Origin: Siphonodentalium dalli
Lineage: Eukaryota > Mollusca > Scaphopoda > Gadilida > Siphonodentaliidae
NCBI GenBank assembly: GCA_032622095.1
Contig: CP136064.1
Coordinates: forward strand, 46,453,573-46,517,572
Length of the DNA stretch: 64,000 bases
Direction: 5' to 3'
Position numbers and translations under genes: made by a program. Positions 9,214 to 18,894 of the stretch are shown one piece after another. The notes under the pieces are model-generated. The model was not told the DNA's origin, did no database searches, and saw nothing but the letters and a program-made list of their open reading frames with translations. Position 1 is the stretch's first letter, and each line of letters starts with the position of its first letter.

Positions 9214-10202
9214 GTAAGTTCTCACGGACACCGTTAAATAGGACAGATCGTCATGAACATGTCCGTTACCATGGAGCCCCAGACACGACACGGTTATGCC
9301 CTTAATAATAATGGTTATCGAATGAAATACTAAGCTGGGCAAAAGTTATTAACAGTATATATATGTACTGAATGCGACATTGTAAAACAAAGCCAGTGAT
9401 GTGGCGGGGGTTGGGGGGGGGGGGGGTGGTGGATGAATGTGAGGTGCAGTGAACTTCACTAAATGTAGTTGGAAATTACGTAACTGACATATCAGTTGTA
9501 AATAATTTCAGACCAAAATAGAGAATTGGTCTAGCAGTTTGATTTTCCTACCAGTAATCGGTGTGGTCTTTTTTTTAATTCTCAAACCAAATATATTCCC
9601 ATATCTTTTGACAAACATGGCCATCAGTTGGAAAAGTTACAATCCTATGGGTGTTATGTTGGAACACATGTCTTCTAGCAACATCCCTGAACTCAGTTGA
9701 ACTACTGTCTGCAAGTTATTTATACTTAACACAAAAATGGAGGTTATGGTCTAATTGACGATAGGATCAAGTTACCTTTTGATATTTTAGTTTAATTAAG
9801 GACCGCGCAGCAATCTTTTTAACAATGGCAGACGGCAGCTTAGTTAGCTATCTTCATTCACAAAACATTTGTGTCTGAGATAAATGTCAGTTCCTGCCGA
9901 AGTTTTACGCATTTAACCGATCCAATACCGAATTAAACAAGCCGCCGGATTCGTAGTATTTTTACACTATCAACCCTACTTATGCCATAAACGTCATAAA
10001 CGTGAGAGTACGTCCCCTTCCGATGCCCATACATGACTAACGAGGCCTGCTATTAACATGCTCATATATGCATGTTCTGTCATATTATTATAGGATATAT
10101 ATAAAGTGAAACCTTGACAAATATACAACAATGTGTGTTATTACGTATGGTCAGATTGTGCGTCTTCAAATGGAACTTGAGCTAATCACTTTCTTACAAC
10201 AG
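9214..10202 (+). other. Intron between cysteine exon and linker exon, unit 1
   Basis: Contains a poly-G tract (about 9413-9426) followed by GGTGGTGGATG, and otherwise unique AT-rich sequence. The poly-G length differs between the three units, as expected for slippage. No further exon is seen. Confidence 0.6.
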
Positions 10203-10303
10203 ATTCATCAGCGACAAATGCGACAACGGCTACCTCTAAGATGGCACCAACAACGAACACAACAGAGGAAGTTACAACTGAAGGCGAGCATAACTACTAT
10301 TAG
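10203..10303 (+). CDS. Thr-rich linker exon, unit 1, with in-frame stop
   Basis: Acceptor TTTCTTACAACAG at 10202. Continuing the phase-1 frame of the cysteine exon gives N-S-S-A-T-N-A-T-T-A-T, then T-T-N-T-T-E-E-V-T-T-E-G, a Thr-rich, potentially O-glycosylated spacer, and then E-H-N-Y-Y and a TAG at 10301. The stop arises where unit 3 instead carries ~670 extra bases including an ShK exon. If this exon is used, it would terminate a short isoform; if it is skipped, the frame is kept. A donor could not be found before the stop. Confidence 0.6.
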
Positions 10304-11097
10304 TTACATCTAACACTATCTCTTCATGAGCCATGCATTTATGTCTATAAATAGGTTATTAGCATTGACATTTTGGCGAAATATCAGGAGTGAATTTCTT
10401 TATCTTCGATGAAATTGGAAAAGGAAGTTCACTGGGATTACAAAATTAGGACTGCCCGCTTGTAGTTGCAGCTAACAGTATCTCTTGATGACCCATGCAT
10501 TTATTTCTATAAATACGTCATTATAATTGACATTTTGACGAATTTTCCGAAGTTAACTTGTTTATCTTCGACGAAAATGGAAAAGGAAGTTATAAACAAC
10601 GTTCATTGGCATTACAGAGTTTGGACTGTCCGCTTTCTAACTAAACAAACAAGCTATTAAATAAATTGGACAGCTATGATCGGACATTTGTAAGATCATT
10701 AAATTTCACCAATAAGTCTAATGCTGATATACCGATATTGCAACAAGTATCGTACAGGGTATAGTTTCAGATTGGCCGTGACTTCTGGCGGCAATCCGAT
10801 TGCGCGAAATGAGCCTGTTACTATAAATAGATAAATAATAGTAGTTGAGTAGGATAGTATCGTAAAAATAGTATAGCAGCCAATCAGAATGCGAGAAATG
10901 CACGTGAGATGTAATATATTGGAATAGACTATTATTTATTTGGGGGGGGGGGGGGGGTGCAGCAAATATTAGCAGATGGTAGACAAGCGAACACCATGGG
11001 ATTGATTGTTGCTAACCTAATACGTACACGATTAGATAGCGAACGATACTTAAGGTTAGGATTACATTTCGGAATAAGTATCCAGCGTTAAAGATAC
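10304..11097 (+). other. Non-coding with paired ~170-bp direct repeat and poly-G
   Basis: Two related segments (about 10312-10460 and 10482-10630) share CATGCATTTAT, TATAAATA and GAAATGGAAAAGGAAGTT-type blocks, so this is an old internal duplication. A G14-15 tract lies near 10942. No exon is evident. Confidence 0.5.
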
Positions 11098-11620
11098 GGG
11101 TGGCGTTGGCGGTGGGTATGTTAAAGATACGGGTGGCGTTGGCGGTGGGTATGCTGTTAAAATATTCAGATCCGTCAAAAACCCGCCATAAACAGAAAGA
11201 ATAGTAAAATATAGACAGACTTTGTTCTTATAACAATCAGAAATATGGCATAAACAGTATGTTATTGTCAAATGTTTTCCTCTGTTATGTAAACAAAAGA
11301 AAAAATAAAACGTCATATATAGAACCTGGCTTTTGTTTAGATCCGGATATTGTAAACATACAGAGCGTTATTTGTTACTGTTTTCCTGATATGGAAATAA
11401 TAAAGAGCGTTTACATCATTTGTGTGTGATTAACCAATAGAATTGCGCCGTGTTATGTAAACAGAAGCAAAATTTCTGTAACACGAGCGGGTTCTTGTGA
11501 CTTGTTTATATATACACCATCGTACGTCTTGACGACAATATACTATTTACGCGCTGATTATGTTTAGCATATGAACAAAACTATATATATTTTAATATTC
11601 CTTCCGTTGATGGTGATTTT
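11098..11620. mobile_element. K1 TTAA MITE, 3'-truncated at the unit junction
   Basis: Starts TTAA-AGATACGGGTGGCG, with the first ~33 bases repeated in tandem, and runs to GGTGATTT where unit 2 begins. The intact version in unit 3 (19916-20493) continues to CGTGCCT-TTAA, so the duplication breakpoint cut this element. Confidence 0.75.
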
Positions 11621-13190
11621 AACATGACCTTGACCTTCAAACGGGTACCCGCACATGATAGCATGCTGTCGGCGTGCCTGTACGGGGTTACATTGAAAAA
11701 CAAAAATTAATGGATCGACCAAAGCCATGGGACGAATCCCGCCAGTGGCGGGATAATCTGCTAGTCTACTATATATTTTGAGACGTTTGTATATGTGTAT
11801 ATCCTTTATAGACTCGAAAACGGCTCGACCGATTGAGCCCAAACTTGCTATCTAAGGGTAAAAATCCACGAGAACTGCCATCGGACCGCTTCGGGGAACG
11901 TCCGAGTACTCCTTCACTATTCGCCCTGCCACCGTCGTTGGAATTGATGGGTTAATGGGTTAATGATTAAAGAGCGTTCGTATATGCGGTGTCGTTGTTA
12001 AAGAGCGTTTATATACACGAGTATAAATACGGCTCAATCGACCGTCTCGGAAACTGGGGATATCTCGGTCGTCAGCGGTGACATCGACGTAAAATTTGTT
12101 ATGTATGGTCAACTCGGGACGGGGAATATTTTTGTCGGCGTGCCTGTATACGGGGTTACCTTGAAAAACAAAAATTAATGGATCGACCAAAGCCATGGGA
12201 CCAATCCCGCCAGTGGCGGGCTAATCTGCTATAGTATATTATATGTTTTGGAACTTCTGTCTGTATGTGTGTGTATATGTGTGTGTTATAGACGAGAACA
12301 CTGCTCGATCGATCCGACTCAAATTTGGCATGTTGGCCTACTTTGATCCCGGGAACAATATGGGCGGGTTCACGTGCGACCGTGTCCTTGAACTTGACCT
12401 TAACCTCGCTCATATACGCTCATGTTTCCGGACCTCGACTGATCCGACTCAAATTTGGTATGTAGGCCTACTTTGATCCCGGTAACAGTATGGGCCGGTT
12501 CAGTTTCACGTGCGACCTGTCCTTGACCTTAGCCTCGCTCATATACGCATATATAGGCATGTTTCAGTCCGCCTGGCAATGATAGTTATTACTATTATTT
12601 TGATGATGTGAGATAGTATTAACCCACAGAGTGCCCTCATGCTTGAGTTTGTGTGGCGGTAGTGCTCAGTCGCAGAGTCACACAACAGTTATGAGAATAC
12701 TAAATTAATTTTAAGATTCGTTCGAAGAACAGCTTAGTTCTGCATGTAACCCCCGACCATGCCAAGACTTGGGGACACCATGCCATCATTATAATGTCTT
12801 TGTCCGATCGTGTGCCGACTCATTTTGAACACATATATATGCCAAGTCACCATATATGGATAGGTCAACTTGTCAACGGAATATTCTGGCCTTCGAACAC
12901 CACCACAAATAATTGCTCAGTGAATTGTGAATTTTGTGATTAAAAAAAAATTGACTCTCCCTAATCAGTTGTTGTTTTGTCAAGCATATACAACCACTCA
13001 CCAATGTGTTAGTCATACGATATATTGGTAACACATCACAGATTATCTTCCCAAAGTTTCATTGCATTCTTACTACCACATCTAAAGCTATCTCTGAAAT
13101 TATTAGTAGGGAACTTACTTTTTTATATTAGTATCCACGATAAGCAACTGTTTTTGTTGTGTTTAACACCTATTACATTTTTGTTTACAG

Positions 13191-13295
13191 CGAGATGTGA
13201 CACAAACCCATGTACGGGGGATTCAAAATTTCAAGGAGAGGATTGTCAGTGCTACTGTCGCGGAGATACAGAATACGACATAGTGCTTTGCACAA
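13191..13295 (+). CDS. Six-cysteine (EGF-like) exon, unit 2
   Basis: Same 105-bp phase 1-1 exon with acceptor TTTTGTTTACAG and donor GTAAGT. All six cysteines are kept and both splice sites are intact. The protein differs from unit 1 only at F to Y in T-E-Y-D-I; the other bases in the exon are unchanged. Confidence 0.75.
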
Positions 13296-14276
13296 GTAAG
13301 TTCTCACGGACACCGTTAAATAGGACAGATCGTCATGAACATGTCCGTTACCATGGAGCCCCAGACACGACACGGTTATGCCCTTAATAATAATGGTTAT
13401 CGAATGAAATACTAAGCTGGGCAAAAGTTATTAACAGTATATATATGTACTGAATGCGACATTGTAAAACAAAGCCAGTGATGTGGCGGGGGTTGGGGGG
13501 GGGGGGGGGTGGTGGATGAATGTGAGGTGCAGTGAACTTCACTAAATGTAGTTGGAAATTACGTAACTGACATATCAGTTGTAAATAATTTCAGACCAAA
13601 ATAGAGAATTGGTCTAGCAGTTTGATTTTCCAACCAGTAATCGGTGTGGTCTTTTTTTTAATTCTCAAACCAAATATATTCCCATATCTTTTGACAAACA
13701 TGGCCATCAGTTGGAAAAGTTACAATCCTATGGGTGTTATGTTGGAACACATGTCTTCTAGCAACATCCCTGAACTCAGTTGAACTACTGTCTGCAAGTT
13801 ATTTATACTTAACAAAAAAATGGAGGTTATGGTCTAATTGACGATAGGATCAAGTTACCTTTTGATATTTTAGTTTAATTATGGACCGCGAAGCAATCTT
13901 TTTAACAATGGCAGACGGCAGCTTAGTTAGCAATCTTCATTCACAAAACATTTGTGTCTGAGATAAATGTCAGTTCCTGCCGAATTTTTACGCATTTAAC
14001 CGATCCCATACCGAATTAAACAAGCCGCCGGATTCGTAGTATTTTTACACTATCAACCCTACTTATGCCATAAACGTGAGAGTACGTCCCCTTCCGATGC
14101 CCATACATGACTAACGAGGCCTGCTATTAACATGCTCATATATGCATGTTCTGTCATATTATTATAGGATATATATAAAGTGGAACCTTGACAAATATAC
14201 AACAATGTGTGTTATTACGTATGGTCAGATTGTGCGTCTTCAAATGGAACTTGAGCTAATCACTTTCTTACAACAG

Positions 14277-14377
14277 ATTCATCAGCGACAAATGCGACAA
14301 CGGCTAACTCTACGATGGCACAAACAACGAACACAACAGAGGAAGTTACAACTGAAGGCGAGCATAACTACTATTAG
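14277..14377 (+). CDS. Thr-rich linker exon, unit 2, with in-frame stop
   Basis: Same structure as unit 1: acceptor CTTACAACAG, phase-1 continuation N-S-S-A-T-N-A-T-T-A-N-S-T-M-A-Q, Thr-rich tail, then E-H-N-Y-Y-stop at 14375-14377. It shares the deletion that removed the following ShK exon, so the deletion predates the separation of units 1 and 2. Confidence 0.6.
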
Positions 14378-15170
14378 TTACATCTAACACTATCTCTTCA
14401 TGAGCCATGCATTTATGTCTATAAATAGGTTATTAGCATTGACATTTTGGCGAAATATCAGGAGTGAATTTCTTTATCTTCGATGAAATTGGAAAAGGAA
14501 GTTCACTGGGATTACAAAATTAGGACTGCCCGCTTGTAGTTACAGCTAACAGTATCTCTTGATGACCCATGCATTTATTTCTATAAATACGTCATTATAA
14601 TTGACATTTTGACGAATTTTCCGAAGTTAACTTGTTTATCTTCGACGAAAATGGAAAAGGAAGTTATAAACAACGTTCATTGGCATTACAGAGTTTGGAC
14701 TGTCCGCTTTCTAACTAAACAAACAAGCTATTAAATAAATTGGACAGCTATGATCGGACATTTGTAAGATCATTAAATTTCACCAATAAGTCTAATGCTG
14801 ATATACCGATATTGCAACAAGTATCGTACAGGGTATAGTTTCAGATTGGCCGTGACTTCTGGCGGCAATCCGATTGCGCGAAATGAGCCTGTTACTATAA
14901 ATAGATAAATAATAGTAGTTGAGTAGGATAGTATCGTAAAAATAGTATAGCAGCCAATCAGAATGCGAGAAATGCACGTGAGATGTAATATATTGGAATA
15001 GACTATTATTTATTTGGGGGGGGGGGGGGGTGCAGCAAATATTAGCAGATGGTAGACAAGCGAACACCATGGGATTGATTGTTGCTAACCTAATACGTAC
15101 ACGATTAGATAGCGAACGATACTTAAGGTTAGGATTACATTTCGGAATAAGTATCCAGCGTTAAAGATAC

Positions 15171-15693
15171 GGGTGGCGTTGGCGGTGGGTATGTTAAAGA
15201 TACGGGTGGCGTTGGCGGTGGGTATGCTGTTAAAATATTCAGATCCGTCAAAAACCCGCCATAAACAGAAAGAATAGTAAAATATAGACAGACTTTGTTC
15301 TTATAACAATCAGAAATATGGCATAAACAGTATGTTATTGTCAAATGTTTTCCTCTGTTATGTAAACAAAAGCAAAAATAAAACGTCATATATAGAACCT
15401 GGCTTTTGTTTAGATCCGGATATTGTAAACATACAGAGCGTTATTTGTTACTGTTTTCCTGATATGGAAATAATAAAGAGCGTTTACATCATTTGTGTGT
15501 GATTAACCAATAGAATTGCGCCGTGTTATGTAAACAGAAGCAAAATTTCTGTAACACGAGCGGGTTCTTGTGACTTGTTTATATATACACCATCGTACGT
15601 CTTGACGACAATATACTATTTACGCGCCGATTATGTTTAGCATATGAACAAAACTATATATATTTTAATATTCCTTCCGTTGATGGTGATTTG
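15171..15693. mobile_element. K1 TTAA MITE, truncated, unit 2
   Basis: Same 3'-truncated element as at the end of unit 1, including the tandemly repeated ATACGGGTGGCGTTGGCGG head. It is cut at ...GGTGATTTG, where unit 3 starts. Confidence 0.75.
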
Positions 15694-17257
15694 AACATGA
15701 CCTTGACCTTCAAACGGGTACCCGCACATGATAGCATGCTGTCGGCGTGCCTGTACGGGGTTACATTGAAAAACAAAAATTAATGGATCGACCAAAGCCA
15801 TGGGACGAATCCCGCCAGTGGCGGGATAATCTGCTAGTCTACTATATATTTTGAGACGTTTGTATATGTGTATATCCTTTATAGACTCGAAAACGGCTCG
15901 ACCGATTGAGCCCAAACTTGCTATCTAAGGGTAAAAATCCACGAGAACTGCCATCGGACCGCTTCGGAGAACGTCCGAGTACCCCTTCACTATTCGCCCT
16001 GCCACCGTCGTTGGAATTGATGGGTTAATGGGTTAATGATTAAAGAGCGTTCGTATATGCGGTGTCGTTGTTAAAGAGCGTTTATATACACGAGTATAAA
16101 TACGGCTCAATCGACCGTCTCGGAAACTGGGGATATCTCGGTCGTCAGCGGTGACATCGACGTGAAATTTGTTATATATGGTCAACTCGGGACGGGGAAT
16201 ATTTTTGTCGGCGTGCCTGTATACGGGGTTACCTTGAAAAACAAAAATTAATGGATCGACCAAAGCCATGGGACCAATCCCGCCAGTGGCGGGCTAATCT
16301 GCTATAGTATATTATATGTTTTGGAACTTCTGTCTGTGTGTGTGTGTATATGTGTGTGTTATAGACTAGAACACTGCTCGACCGATCCGACTCAAATTTG
16401 GCATGTTGGCCTACTTTGATCCCGGGAACAATATGGGCGGGTTTACGTGCGACCGTGTCCTTGAACTTAACCTCGCTCATATACGCTCATGTTTCCGGAC
16501 CTCGACTGATCCGACTCAAATTTGGTATGTAGGCCTACTTTGATCCCGGGAACAGTATGGGCCGGTTCAGTTTCACGTGCGACCTGTCCTTGACCTTAGC
16601 CTAGCTCATATACGCATATATAGGCATGTTTCAGTCCGCCTGGCAAAGATAGTTATTACTATTATTTTGATGATGTGAGATAGTATTAACCCACAGAGTG
16701 CGCTCATGCTTGAGTTTGTGTGGCGGTAGTGCTCAGTCGCAGAGTCACACAACAGTTATGAGAATACTAAATTAATTTTAAGATTCGTTCGAAGAACAGC
16801 TTAGTTCTGCATGTAACCCCCGACCATGCCAAGACTTGGGGACACCATGCCATCATTATAATGTCTTTGTCCGATCGTGTGCCGACTCATTTTGAACACA
16901 TATATATGCCAAGTCACCATATATGGATAGGTCCACTTGTCAACGGAATATTCTGGCCTTCGAACACCACCACAAATAATTGCTCAGTGAATTGTGAATT
17001 TTGTGATTAAAAAAAAATTGACTCTCCCTAATCAGTTGTTGTTTTGTCAAGCATATACAACCACTCACCAATGTGTTAGTCATACGTTATATTGGTAACA
17101 CATCACAGATTATCTTCCCAAAGTTTCATTGCATTCTTACTACCACATCTAAAGCTATCTCTGAAATTATTAGTAGGGAACTTACTTTTTTATATTAGTA
17201 TCCACGATAAGCAACTGTTTTTGTTGTGTTTAACACCTATTACATTTTTGTTTACAG

Positions 17258-17362
17258 CGAGATGTGACACAAACCCATGCACGGGGGATTCAAAATTTCA
17301 AGGAGAGGATTGCCAGTGTTACTGTCGCGGAGATACAGAATACGACATAGTGCTTTGCACAA
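17258..17362 (+). CDS. Six-cysteine (EGF-like) exon, unit 3
   Basis: 105-bp phase 1-1 exon with intact splice sites and all six cysteines, T-E-Y-D-I version. It has two synonymous third-position changes relative to units 1 and 2 (TGC for TGT and similar), which suggests this unit separated first. This is the copy followed by an uninterrupted linker and ShK exons. Confidence 0.75.
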
Positions 17363-18362
17363 GTAAGTTCTCACGGACACCGTTAAATAGGACAGATCAT
17401 CATGAACATGTCCGTTACCATGGAGCCCCAGACACGGCACGGTTATGCCTCTTATTAATCATGGTTATCCAATGAAATACTAAGCTGGGCAAAAGTTATT
17501 AACAGTATATATATGTACTGAATGCGACATTGTAAAACAAAGCCAGTGATGTGGCGGGGGTTGGGGTTGGGGGGGGGGGGGGGTGGTGGTGGATGAATGT
17601 GAGGTGCAGTGAGCTTCACTAAATGTAGTTGGAAATTACGTAACTGACATATCAGTTGTAAATAATTTCAGACCAAAATAGAGAATTGCTCTAGCAGTTT
17701 GATTTTCCAACCAGTAATCGGTGTGGTCTTTTTTTTAATTCTCAAACCAAATATATTCCCATATCTTTTGACAAACATGGCCATCAGTTGGAAAAGTTAC
17801 AATCCTATGGGTGTTATGTTGGAACACATGTCTTCTAGCAACATCCCTGAACTCAGTTGAACTACTGTCTGCAAGTTATTTATACTTAACAAAAAAATGG
17901 AGGTTATGGTCTAATTGACGATAGGATCAAGTTACCTTTTGAATTTTTAGTTTAATTATGGACCGCGAAGCAATCTTTTTAACAATGGCAGACGGCAGCT
18001 TAGTTAGCAATCTTCATTCACAAAACATTTGTGTCTGAGATAAATGTCAGTTCCTGCCGAATTTTTACGCATTTAACCGATCCAATACCGAATTAAACAA
18101 GCCGCCGGATTCGTAGTATTTTTACACTATCAACCCTACTTATGCCATAAACGTCATAAACGTGAGAGTACGTCCCCTTCCGATGCCCATACATGACTAA
18201 CGATGCCTGCTATTAACATGCTCATATATGCATGTTCTGTCATATTATTATAGGATATATATAAAGTGGAACCTTAACAAATATACAACAATGTGTGTTA
18301 TTACGTATGGTCAGATTGTGCGTCTTCAAATGGAACTTGAGCTAATCACTTTCCTACAACAG

Positions 18363-18608
18363 ATTCTTCAGCGACAAATGCGACAACGGCTAACTCTACG
18401 ATGGCACCAACAACGAACACAACAGAGGAAGTTACAACTGAAGGCGACGTCACGACGTTCCCCCCCCCCCCCCACGACAACATGAGCCCTATTATAAACT
18501 TTTCCAGTCGAAGCATTGTTGAGTTGATTTTCGAAAACGATGTTAGAAAATCTTGTAGAATTACAAATATTTGTTCATTCCATGTTCGTTCTCTCGTATC
18601 CATAGTCG
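18363..18608 (+). CDS. Linker exon, unit 3 (3' boundary uncertain)
   Basis: Acceptor CCTACAACAG at 18362, then the Thr-rich linker through T-T-E-G-D-V-T-T-F and a 14-base poly-C run coding prolines. The frame stays open to a TGA at 18617-18619. A phase-1 donor TCG|GTATTA at 18609 would join in frame to the ShK-like exon at 18778, but the last ~40 codons are not linker-like. Poly-C slippage may have moved the frame, and an earlier donor is possible. The 5' part is well supported and the end is not. Confidence 0.5.
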
Positions 18609-18777
18609 GTATTATATGACGTCATTACCTTACAAGCTACAAGCGGCACATTTCTATTATTCTCCCCCCGTGATTGTGGAGACTCATAGCATGTCGATTT
18701 TTATTAGTGCGATATTGACCAATTATTATATGTGAGATATATTGTGTTTGACAATGTATTGTTTTTTCTTTATAAAG

Positions 18778-18894
18778 CCACCGCATCTAATAGATGGCTG
18801 GCGAAACTCTGTCGCAAACTCAAGTATTTCTGCGACTCGATCCCTCTGATCAGAAGAAACTGCGCTGCTACCTGCTCTAAATCAGACGCAACCG
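18778..18894 (+). CDS. Degenerate ShK-like domain exon (4 Cys)
   Basis: Acceptor TTTTTCTTTATAAAG and donor ACCG|GTGAAA bound a 117-bp phase 1-1 exon. The ~39 residues show C-x6-C-x9-C-x3-C, with R-R-N-C-A-A-T-C matching the second half of ShK domains (xxxCxxTC). The first and last of the usual six cysteines are absent. In ShK itself those two pair with each other, so the loss removes one whole disulfide and leaves the other two formable. The exon exists only in unit 3. A toxin role is not implied: ShK domains are common in secreted enzymes. Confidence 0.6.

Larger units (their letters stand above)
7540..11620 (+). repeat. Tandem triplication, unit 1 (~4.08 kb)
   Basis: Begins AACATGACCTTGACC within Helitron-like element 2 and ends inside a K1 MITE at ...GGTGATTT. 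The order within it is Helitron ends, a short-repeat block, a six-cysteine exon, a poly-G tract, a linker exon and the K1 MITE 5' part. It is about 98-99% identical by eye to units 2 and 3. Because the unit spans an exon-intron-exon block in the gene's orientation, it adds in-frame modules. Confidence 0.95.
11621..15693 (+). repeat. Tandem triplication, unit 2 (~4.07 kb)
   Basis: Same content and order as unit 1. It starts AACATGACCTTGACC immediately after the truncated K1 MITE of unit 1. It carries Helitron-like element ends (3' end at 11764, next 5' end at 11765), a cysteine exon at 13191 and a linker exon at 14277. Confidence 0.95.

Noticed and set aside
8943-9305. 120-codon frame over the cysteine exon
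   Set aside because: It reads through the acceptor at 9108 and the donor at 9214; the flanking parts are intron.
11564-12413. Several minus-strand frames repeated in each unit
   Set aside because: They lie in Helitron-like ends and recur wherever these recur; no known domain.
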